DNA of 6,526 bases from the NCBI GenBank assembly GCA_003217965.1, contig QHNB01000126.1, positions 1 through 6,526 of the forward strand. Reading direction: 5' to 3'. This document shows, one piece after another, positions 1 through 5,330 of this stretch. The position numbers and the translations under genes were made by a program. The notes under the pieces were generated by a model. The model ran no database searches. It was not told the DNA's origin and saw only the letters and a list, made by a program, of their open reading frames with translations. The stretch's first letter is position 1; each line of letters opens with the position of its first letter. This stretch comes from Verrucomicrobiota bacterium. Its GTDB lineage: Bacteria > Verrucomicrobiota > Verrucomicrobiia > Chthoniobacterales > UBA10450.

Positions 1-1239
1 CGGGCCGACGACCAAAAAGTGAATGATTTGCTCGCCCAGATCACAACCAGCCGGATCCAGCAATTTGTGGCCGACGATCGCGGTGATTTGCATCCCTACG
101 GATTGGCTGAGCCGCGGGGAACGGTCACGATTTTTACCGCCGATGATAAGCAGGGCCAGCTCCTGCAAATCGGCGGCGTGCCTGAAAAAACGAAGGACCA
201 GGTTTACGTCCGGTTCACATCGCGAAATTTCGTCTACACATTGCCGAAAAAAATCGAAGAGGTCCTAAATACGAGACCAAACGACCTACGGGATCGGCAT
301 CTGGTGCGTTTCGACCAAAACCAGCTTGATCGCATCACAATCGACGCGCCAGGAAAAGACAAGACGGTGCTTGCCCGCAAAGGCGAGGTCTGGACGATCG
401 CTAATCAGAACAATGCAGCCGCCAATACTGGTGAAGTGCGGCGGCTGATTGATCTGATAGCCGGTGAACAAGTCACTAAATTCGTGGAAGACGTCGCATC
501 CGATTTGCCCAAGTACGGACTGGATAAACCTCAGCTCATCCTCACCTTGAGCTCATTCGCCTCGGAGAACACGGCCGAGACCAGCGCGGGCGAACACCCG
601 ATGGCGACCATCGCTTTTGGCAGAATCGAGGGCGAAAATGTCTATGCGCGCGTCGGGGATGAGCCCTTTATTGTGACGGCGCGGCGGGCCGTACTCGATA
701 ATATGTTTTCCAGTCCGCTACGGTGGCAGGATCTCGCAATCTTCCAGTTCAAGCCGGAGCAAATCCATCGTCTTTCAATTATAACAGACCACGAACGGAC
801 GATCGGCCGGGGTCCGAATAATCAGTGGCAGTGGATTGTTGGTAATGGAGCGATGGATACTGCGAATGTCCAGTCGCTGCTCAACACGATCGCGTCTTTA
901 CGCGCTGTCCGCTGGGTCGGAAATGACGTCCCGGCGCAGGCCGTTGCAAAACCGCAGTTGACCATCACTTTCACCACCTCACCCGACGACAAGACAATCC
1001 ATAAACTGATTGTTGGTGGCCCGGCGGGCGATGGCATGTGGCTCGCGCGCACGGACGAACGGGCGGGCACGTTTGTTATTAGTAATCCCGATCTTAACGC
1101 GCTGCGACTTCCGCTTGTCCAGACCTCGAGTCCTTCGCCGGCACTAAGCACGCCTTCTGCCTCGCCGCCGCCAAGCGTCTCACCTTCCCGGACGGCGATT
1201 GGGTCAATCGCCCCTACCTCACCAACGCCTGAGCGTTAG
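1..1239 (+). CDS. DUF4340 domain-containing protein, 5' end cut by the window edge
   Basis: The frame is open from base 1 (reads R-A-D-D-Q-K) to a TAG at 1237-1239. The GTG at 19 falls inside a conserved repeat motif, so it is unlikely to be the true start. Numbering residues from that GTG, three diverged tandem units are visible. Each has an LL..I helix, then FV.D....YGL.KP, then a beta-rich 'iG...vYaR...Fv' segment: about 1-83, 139-229 and 283-364. The third unit has lost the YGL motif. A Trp-containing strand (VWTI about 124; WQWI about 270) leads into units 2 and 3. Residues from about 370 to the end are a Ser/Pro/Thr-rich low-complexity tail. This architecture matches DUF4340. In many genomes such genes follow GldF/GldG-like ABC transporter genes and the protein is envelope-associated; that context lies outside the window. 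Molecular function is unknown. Family call fairly sure; role inferred. Confidence 0.85.
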   Translation, partial: RADDQKVNDLLAQITTSRIQQFVADDRGDLHPYGLAEPRGTVTIFTADDKQGQLLQIGGVPEKTKDQVYVRFTSRNFVYTLPKKIEEVLNTRPNDLRDRHLVRFDQNQLDRITIDAPGKDKTVLARKGEVWTIANQNNAAANTGEVRRLIDLIAGEQVTKFVEDVASDLPKYGLDKPQLILTLSSFASENTAETSAGEHPMATIAFGRIEGENVYARVGDEPFIVTARRAVLDNMFSSPLRWQDLAIFQFKPEQIHRLSIITDHERTIGRGPNNQWQWIVGNGAMDTANVQSLLNTIASLRAVRWVGNDVPAQAVAKPQLTITFTTSPDDKTIHKLIVGGPAGDGMWLARTDERAGTFVISNPDLNALRLPLVQTSSPSPALSTPSASPPPSVSPSRTAIGSIAPTSPTPER

Positions 1240-1245
1240 GGGCTG

Positions 1246-1282
1246 CCGTTTTTCAACGGTCGGAGACAGCGGCTTTGTCTTC
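1246..1282 (+). terminator. Two small hairpins after the DUF4340 stop, weak terminator candidate
   Basis: Just behind the stop codon, CCGTT (1246-1250) pairs with AACGG (1255-1259) around a TTTC loop. Then GGAGACA (1262-1268) pairs with TGTCTTC (1276-1282) around a 7-nt loop, including one G-T wobble. There is no T-run after either stem, so an intrinsic terminator of the classical kind is not supported. They could slow or end the transcript, or simply be part of the repeat island that follows. Confidence 0.25.
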
Positions 1283-1300
1283 CCGGGCCTGCGCAGACGG

Positions 1301-1375
1301 CGAGGGATCTCATGAAATTAGTACGGGCGATCGTGAGGTCCCTCGCCCCGAGAAGCCTTCGGGACTCAGGATGAC
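1301..1375. repeat. Intergenic repeat module A: long hairpin plus GTCATNNNRAG end
   Basis: CGAGGGATCTCA (1301-1312) is the inverted complement of TGAGGTCCCTCG (1334-1345) with 11 of 12 matches. The single difference gives a G-U wobble in RNA, so this is a 12-bp stem with a 21-nt loop. A second short stem follows: CCCGAG (1347-1352) with TTCGGG (1358-1363), including a wobble. On the minus strand the module begins GTCATCCTGAG (1375-1365), resembling the ends of module B. No credible reading frame crosses it. It looks like a palindromic interspersed repeat rather than a gene-specific regulator. Confidence 0.6.
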
Positions 1376-1401
1376 CAACCTTTTCCCGGAACGCTTCCAC
1401 C

Positions 1402-1555
1402 TGTCATGTCGAGCGGAGCCGAGACATCTCTAATTATACTGTGAAAAATAGGCTGAGATTGACTCGTTCGCTTCCCGCTCACTCGGCCTACGGCCTGCCC
1501 GTCTATGTCGTGGCCTGCCAAGCCACTCCATTCCTCGACTGCGCTTGGAATGACA
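1402..1555. repeat. Intergenic repeat module B: 154-bp element with imperfect terminal inverted repeats
   Basis: Both ends begin TGTCAT when read inward, from 1402 on the plus strand and from 1555 on the minus strand. The next stretch stays similar: about 19 of the first 26 positions agree between 1402-1427 and 1555-1530, and both carry the pattern GTCATNNNRAGCG.AG.CGAG. The interior has an AT-rich patch (about 1430-1450) and a GGCC-TAC-GGCC palindrome (1485-1495). The inverted ends and small size suggest a non-autonomous mobile or MITE-like repeat. No target duplication is evident. A minus-strand open frame (1366-1599) crosses the whole element and is judged spurious. Confidence 0.55.
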
Positions 1556-1613
1556 AAAGCGCTGTAGTGTGTGCGCTGCGGACTGCGCGCGCTGCGCAAA
1601 GCTCGTTGCGGTT

Positions 1614-1682
1614 GTAGCCGCTGCCGACGGCTGCGGCATTTCCGCGGTCAGCGACCGCGGCTACAGGACGAGCCGCTACAGT
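1614..1682. repeat. Intergenic repeat module C: nested GC-rich palindromes running into the ubiE stop codon
   Basis: Three nested inverted repeats are visible. CCGCGGTC (1642-1649) and GACCGCGG (1653-1660) form a perfect 8-bp stem with an AGC loop. GCCGC-T-GCC (1617-1625) pairs with GGC-T-GCGGC (1629-1637) across a GAC loop with one T-T mismatch. The outer arms GTAGCCGC (1614-1621) and GCGGCTAC (1657-1664) are exact inverted copies. The right end, ACTGTAGCGGC on the minus strand (1682-1672), contains the ubiE TAG and recurs at 4620-4630. The preceding 1556-1613 is GC-rich and holds no gene that I can support. Confidence 0.6.
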
Positions 1683-2473
1683 GCTCGCGCTTCGGCAGTA
1701 TAAAGAGTAACGATTCCAGCCGTTAGCGGAGTCACGGTTGTGTTTACAAAGCCATTGGCTTCGATCAGATCACACAGCGCGCGATTACTGGGAAAGTTTT
1801 CGATCGAAGCGCCAAGATACTGATACGCCGTCTTGTCGCGGGTGAGGACTGCGCAGACTCGAGGCAAAATATAATGGAGGTAAAAACGATAAGCCGCTCG
1901 AACTAACGAATTTTGCGGCAGCGAAAAGTCGAGCACGAGCAAATGCCCGCTCTGGGTGAGCACGCGACGCATTTCCAGCAACGCTGCGGTCCAATCCCGC
2001 ATGTTACGCAATCCAAAAGCGATCGTGACAGCGTCGAAGGATTGGTCGGCGAACGGTAATTGCAACGCGTCGGCCATGATCGTATCGCGCAACCCCTTTC
2101 GCTGCGCAATTGCCAGCATGTCGGAGGAAAAATCGACGCCGGTCACTTTCGATGCCGGAAGCTTATTTTTTAATGAAAGGGCAAGATCGCCGCTTCCGGT
2201 GGCGACATCGAGAATGCAAGGCGGATTCCACTTGGACACGATCTCTGCTGCTCGCCTTCGCCACAAAAAATCGCAGCCACCGCTTAGCACATGATTCGCC
2301 AGATCATAGCGGATAGCCACCCGGTTAAACATCTCCCGAACGGTGTCGGGATCACGCGAGTGCGCAATTTGTTCAGGCCAATTCAATGGCCGGCGTTCGC
2401 TCAAGTTGAGCCCGCGCGCAACTAGCCAATTACGGGCAAATCCGCCTGAGGCCGTGGTAAATGACGCGATCAA
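1676..2473 (-). CDS. ubiE: Demethylmenaquinone/2-polyprenyl-benzoquinol C-methyltransferase (UbiE/MenG)
   Basis: This SAM-dependent enzyme C-methylates the quinone ring late in menaquinone (or ubiquinone) synthesis, acting on a membrane-embedded substrate. It is 265 residues. Visible motifs are the family N-terminal signature MFNRVAIRYDLANHVLSGG (48-66) ending WRR (71-73), SAM-binding motif I LDVATGSGDLA (88-98), GVDFSSDML (112-120), the pre-motif LPFADQSFD (139-147), the hallmark AFGLRNMRDW (152-161), RVL..SG.LLVLDFS (170-184), YQYLGASIENFP (217-228) and C-terminal AGIVTLY. The usual K-P-G-G and E-F-S are here T-Q-S-G and D-F-S. The start is TTG at 2473: GAGG lies 6 nt upstream and an in-frame TAA closes the frame 8 codons further up. 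ATG48 would delete conserved sequence just before the signature. The gene is divergent from dinB. Which quinone is made cannot be read from the sequence; menaquinone is likelier in Verrucomicrobiota. Confidence 0.93.
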   Translation of the reverse strand: MIASFTTASGGFARNWLVARGLNLSERRPLNWPEQIAHSRDPDTVREMFNRVAIRYDLANHVLSGGCDFLWRRRAAEIVSKWNPPCILDVATGSGDLALSLKNKLPASKVTGVDFSSDMLAIAQRKGLRDTIMADALQLPFADQSFDAVTIAFGLRNMRDWTAALLEMRRVLTQSGHLLVLDFSLPQNSLVRAAYRFYLHYILPRVCAVLTRDKTAYQYLGASIENFPSNRALCDLIEANGFVNTTVTPLTAGIVTLYTAEARAL

Positions 2474-2479
2474 CGATCG

Positions 2480-2483
2480 CCTC
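2480..2483 (-). promoter_or_regulatory. Ribosome binding site supporting the TTG start of ubiE
   Basis: On the minus strand GAGG ends 6 nt before the TTG at 2473. It is the only good Shine-Dalgarno match near the candidate starts. The later in-frame TTG codons (residues 24 and 30) and ATG48 have none. Confidence 0.5.
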
Positions 2484-2565
2484 GACCTAGCGTTTTAGAA
2501 TTGTGCGGATTCCATCATGGGCTCAGACGAACTTTTTTTGCGCGCAGAAGTATGGACATTTATCC

Positions 2566-3627
2566 GTGCAGCCTCCGACTAAGCAACGTCATATTATCCA
2601 CCTCGACATGGACTGTTTTTACGCAGCGATTGAGGTGCGGGATCGGCCAGCCCTGCGCGGCAAACCGGTTGGTGTCGGCGGTGCACGTGATCGCCGGGGC
2701 GTGCTTACAACTTGCAATTACGAGGCCAGGGCATTTGGTGTGCGTTCGGCCATGCCCACCTTCATGGCGCTTCAGCGCTGTCCTAAGCTCATTGTCTTGC
2801 CCACCCGCTTCGACGCTTATCGGAAAGAAGCGACCATTATTCGCGAGTTCCTCTATCGATTTACTCCCCTGGTGGAAACGCTTTCACTCGACGAAGCCTA
2901 TCTCGACGTCACGGCGCAAACGACCCAGCCGGGTTCGCTCGCTCAAGCAATTCGCGAGCTGATTTTTCGAAAGACAAAATTGACGGCATCGGCCGGAATT
3001 GGACCGAACAAACTAGTCGCGAAGATCGCTTCGGAAATTAACAAACCAAATGGCCAATACGAGGTGCAACCGGATCAGATTTCCGATTTCATGGCGCCGC
3101 TCCCTGTGCGCAAACTTTGGGGCATTGGCGCAGTGACGGAAGAGAAACTGCGACAGCTCGGCATCCAGAAATGTGCGGATCTTCAATGTTTCGAACGCGC
3201 AGAACTTCAGGAGATGTTCGGCAAGTTTGGCTGGGAATTACACGATCTCTGCCGCGGGATCGATCGTCGACCAGTCGAGCCAAACCGGCCTCGCAAATCG
3301 CTGAGCAACGAAGAAACATTCACGACAAATCTTGTCACTCTGCCGGAATGCGAAGAAAAGCTGGCCGAACTCTTCGAAGAGCTCGCGGCTGAGTTAGCCC
3401 AAAAAGCGCCTACCCGAAATATTCGGAGCATTTTTGTGAAATTGAAGTTCGATGACTTCACACGCACGACAGTCGAGCGCGCCGGCTTTAGCCCGACGCT
3501 TTCAAGCTATCGGCAATTACTGGCCGAAGGCTTCGGCCGAGCGGACAAGTCCGTTCGATTAATGGGCGTCGGCGTTCGTTTCAATGAATCGAGAGGAGGT
3601 GCAGAGGAGCAGCTCTCGCTTTTGTGA
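2566..3627 (+). CDS. dinB: DNA polymerase IV (Y-family translesion polymerase, DinB)
   Basis: This low-fidelity polymerase copies past damaged bases, usually under SOS control. From the GTG at 2566 it has 353 residues, close to the 351 of E. coli DinB, and its catalytic residues keep a constant offset of six: D14 in HLDMDCFYAAIE, and D109/E110 in SLDEAYLDVT. Tyr19 sits at the steric-gate position (Phe13 in E. coli), as in archaeal Dpo4. Further landmarks are TTCNYEARAFGVRSAMP, SAGIGPNKLVAKIAS, the helix-hairpin-helix LWGIGAVTEEKLRQLGI (about 184-200), the little-finger entry RKSLSNEETF (about 243-252) and the C-terminal QLSLL, a sliding-clamp-binding motif. An in-frame GTG at 2503 would add 21 residues unlike the family. 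Neither start has a clear Shine-Dalgarno. TAGAAT at 2496-2501 could be a -10 box, which would favour the later start. No LexA-type palindrome was recognised. Confidence 0.95.
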   Translation: MQPPTKQRHIIHLDMDCFYAAIEVRDRPALRGKPVGVGGARDRRGVLTTCNYEARAFGVRSAMPTFMALQRCPKLIVLPTRFDAYRKEATIIREFLYRFTPLVETLSLDEAYLDVTAQTTQPGSLAQAIRELIFRKTKLTASAGIGPNKLVAKIASEINKPNGQYEVQPDQISDFMAPLPVRKLWGIGAVTEEKLRQLGIQKCADLQCFERAELQEMFGKFGWELHDLCRGIDRRPVEPNRPRKSLSNEETFTTNLVTLPECEEKLAELFEELAAELAQKAPTRNIRSIFVKLKFDDFTRTTVERAGFSPTLSSYRQLLAEGFGRADKSVRLMGVGVRFNESRGGAEEQLSLL

Positions 3628-3649
3628 ACCAGTATCAGTGTCGTTGCGC

Positions 3650-4513
3650 TTACTGCGGCTGAACGCTTTTGCGGGCCGACGCCGTTTTGCGAGTCGATTT
3701 CGATTTTGGCTGACGGGGTTTTTTGATCACTACTGAGGAAGGAGCTTTAGGGTTCGCGGCTCCAGACGTCGTCGCTGCTGGATACGAATAGTCGAGGGTC
3801 AGTTGAACTTGATCTTTTCCGCTACCTACCGCGCCGGAAAAACGTTCCAGTTGCAGAGAGGAGCCAACTTTGCGAAAGGCGAAGAGCTGGTCTCCGCTGC
3901 CTGGAGCTTGCTTTGAGTATAATACTTTGAAAGGAGATTCCTGCTTCGGCACCTCCATTGATTTGACCGGCTCCGGACCGAAACCTTTTTCCCAGGCGAC
4001 TACAGTCATTGCCATTAGATCATTGAGCATGCTGACCTGGTCCGGCGAAGCCGGTGTGCCGCCGACCGACCAGTCATCGGAACGCACCCATGCTCCGCCG
4101 ATTCTCCGGACGAAGCCGCCGCCAGCTATCTGAATCCTTTCCAAGTTATTAAAGCGCTCGTACTGGAACGTAGCTGAGTAACCGCCGGCCTGTGGCGATA
4201 TTGTTCCTCTTTCGATTATGCGGCTGGTTCCAAGCGATCGTGAATAAGCCAGACCGCTTGCTAAAGCGAGGGCATCGGCCGGAGTTCCGACGCTAGGAAT
4301 AGGAGAAGGTACCGGGGCGCTCGCCAAGCTGGGGCTCGGGAGCGGCGCTGAGATAACCCAAGGTGGTTTTGCCGGGGCCCTGTCGTTCCGACTTGGGACG
4401 AGGCGGGTTGCCACAATTGCGGCCGCAACGAGTAAGAGCAGAAACGCGACGCAAACAACGCCGTATGTGTCACCACGAACGGAGAGTCGTCGCCTGACTG
4501 CGGGTATTCCCAT
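3650..4513 (-). CDS. Single-pass membrane protein of unknown function with Pro-rich linker and basic tail
   Basis: I do not recognise a family in these 287 residues. The protein has a short basic N-terminus with RRR at 7-9 and one hydrophobic segment, about 17-37 (core AFLLLLVAAAIVA). A Pro/Ser/Ala-rich linker (about 47-78) follows, then a probably folded domain (about 80-245) with a strand-rich centre, including YSATFQYERF, a glycine-rich turn near 130 and AWVRSDDWSV. A helix MLNDLMAMTVVAWEKGF lies near 162-178. The tail from about 264 is rich in Lys, Arg, Ser and Thr. By the positive-inside rule the N-terminus is cytoplasmic and the domain is outside; a TonB-like or anchored periplasmic layout is conceivable. 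The ATG at 4513 is the only start giving the full membrane segment, though no clear Shine-Dalgarno precedes it. It converges with dinB, with 22 bp between stops. Real gene likely; function unknown. Confidence 0.75.
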   Translation of the reverse strand: MGIPAVRRRLSVRGDTYGVVCVAFLLLLVAAAIVATRLVPSRNDRAPAKPPWVISAPLPSPSLASAPVPSPIPSVGTPADALALASGLAYSRSLGTSRIIERGTISPQAGGYSATFQYERFNNLERIQIAGGGFVRRIGGAWVRSDDWSVGGTPASPDQVSMLNDLMAMTVVAWEKGFGPEPVKSMEVPKQESPFKVLYSKQAPGSGDQLFAFRKVGSSLQLERFSGAVGSGKDQVQLTLDYSYPAATTSGAANPKAPSSVVIKKPRQPKSKSTRKTASARKSVQPQ

Positions 4514-4620
4514 AATTCACGTCAATTAACCTGAATCAAGGGATCGCAAACCAGCCAATTATTTCCGCATTTCGCAAAATCTACGCCGATGGAATGTTGC
4601 CGAGACGCACGGATTGGAAA

Positions 4621-4667
4621 CTGTAGCGGCAGGCTCGCCACAGGACTAGTCCGTCCGACTGGCGGAC
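4621..4667. repeat. Two adjacent hairpins, the first beginning with the module C end sequence
   Basis: CTGT-A-GCG (4621-4628) pairs with CGC-C-ACAG (4636-4643) with one mismatch. GTCCGTC (4649-4655) pairs with GGCGGAC (4661-4667) with one wobble and a 5-nt loop. ACTGTAGCGGC at 4620-4630 matches the minus strand of module C (1682-1672) over 11 nt. No T-run follows on either strand. The second hairpin overlaps the 3' end of the putative small ORF. The remainder, 4514-4619, is AT-richer and should hold the promoter of the membrane-protein gene; I see no convincing boxes there. Confidence 0.35.
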
Positions 4668-4831
4668 GTTGTCGTCTGCGAGTCACCAATCACAGCCGGC
4701 ACGGCTACCTCTAAACGAACTGCACTGGCGCGTGTCGACTTCTTCGCGCCGCGAGGATCGCCCAAGGGGCCGATCGCTGCTCCGGACGCGACAGTCCCAA
4801 TCCAGCGCCTCGAAAGTCGTCCGCTACTCAT
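4646..4831 (-). CDS. Possible small protein of 61 residues downstream of the GNAT gene
   Basis: No family is recognised. The case for a gene is positional. The ATG at 4831 lies 12 nt after the GNAT stop on the same strand, and GAGGAG sits 4 nt upstream of it. The product is basic and rich in Ser, Ala, Gly and Arg, with no membrane segment or signal peptide. It starts MSSGRLSRRWIG and ends in a Thr/Ser stretch before TAG. Against it, the composition is low in aromatic residues, there is no visible domain, and the opposite strand is stop-free over the same stretch (4650-4844). That shows base composition alone keeps frames open here. The 3' end overlaps a hairpin-rich repeat. It could be a real small protein, a decayed gene end, or chance. 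Confidence 0.3.
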   Translation of the reverse strand: MSSGRLSRRWIGTVASGAAIGPLGDPRGAKKSTRASAVRLEVAVPAVIGDSQTTTSASRTD

Positions 4832-4835
4832 TGAA

Positions 4836-4841
4836 CTCCTC
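4836..4841 (-). promoter_or_regulatory. Strong Shine-Dalgarno (GAGGAG) before the putative 61-residue ORF
   Basis: GAGGAG ends 4 nt before the ATG at 4831, inside the 12-nt gap after the GNAT stop codon. It is the best ribosome-binding-site match seen in the window and the main reason for taking the small ORF seriously. The spacing is slightly short. Confidence 0.4.
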
Positions 4842-4843
4842 GA

Positions 4844-5260
4844 TTAAAGATCGATACCCATGACCAGGGCGGCTGGGATATCCTCCCAGCCGCAGCGATG
4901 CCAGAATGATCGACCGGAGGCATTATTCTTGGCGACCAGCAGGAGCGCTCGTTTGATTCCTGCCGTACGCAAAGCATTCAAACACTCTTCAACCAAGCGT
5001 TTACCCAAGGCCTGGCGTCGATACGCGGGGTCAACGGCCAAATGATAGATCACGCCACGACGACCGTCGTGGCCGCATAGAACAGCGGCAATAATTTTCG
5101 TTCCCTCCTGAGCGACCCGGCTCACGCCCGGATTGCGCAAAATGTAGCGTGCGATGTCCTCTTTTGAGTCGCCTTCTGCTATCTCCACGCCTTCGACCCG
5201 GTGCCACAGGTCAACTGCGGAATCATAGTCCTCGATCCGAAATTCTCTCGTGGTAATCAT
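4844..5260 (-). CDS. GNAT-family N-acetyltransferase, YpeA-like
   Basis: At 138 residues this is about the size of E. coli YpeA (141). It would transfer an acetyl group from acetyl-CoA to an amine; the substrate is unknown, and the short YpeA/RimI-like form fits a protein N-terminal or small-amine acceptor equally well. It resembles YpeA in FRIEDYDSAVDLWHRV (7-22), CGHDGRRGVIYHLAVDPAYR (62-81) and the closing FWHRCGWED (119-127). The acetyl-CoA loop in motif A, normally R/Q-x-x-G-x-G/A, reads RRQALG (81-86): its first glycine is alanine. The ATG at 5260 is supported by GAAGG 6 nt upstream. It lies 70 nt after the secreted repeat protein gene and could share its transcript; a small ORF follows 12 nt downstream. 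Family call firm, substrate unknown. Confidence 0.9.
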   Translation of the reverse strand: MITTREFRIEDYDSAVDLWHRVEGVEIAEGDSKEDIARYILRNPGVSRVAQEGTKIIAAVLCGHDGRRGVIYHLAVDPAYRRQALGKRLVEECLNALRTAGIKRALLLVAKNNASGRSFWHRCGWEDIPAALVMGIDL

Positions 5261-5330
5261 TGCTAGCCTTCTGCCTGGCGATTTCAGTGTAGCTGCAAGG
5301 TCATGTCCGACAGCCGACTCAAGAAGCGCT

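Noticed and set aside
1366..1599. Minus-strand open frame of 77 codons
   Set aside because: It runs through repeat module B including both of its inverted ends, and its translation reflects the repeat (PSAVEEWSG-type sequence). It shows no domain.
1240..1680. CRISPR array or RNA gene in the repeat island
   Set aside because: The repeats are inverted and of different kinds with no regular spacing, and no tRNA cloverleaf or known RNA motif was found.
1956..2294. Plus-strand 112-codon frame inside ubiE
   Set aside because: It is antisense to an intact gene with all family motifs and is a composition shadow.
2501..2962. Plus-strand 153-codon frame overlapping dinB
   Set aside because: It is out of frame with the catalytic motifs of dinB and Cys/Ser-rich without domain features.
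3628..3649. Bidirectional terminator between dinB and the convergent membrane-protein gene
   Set aside because: No stem of useful length is present in the 22-bp gap. T-runs inside the neighbouring gene (about 3718-3724) lack a preceding GC hairpin.
4650..4844. Plus-strand stop-free frame with protein-like translation (ALARVDFFAPRGSPKG)
   Set aside because: It has no ATG, GTG or TTG start and shares third codon positions with the opposite-strand 61-residue ORF, as expected of a mirror frame.
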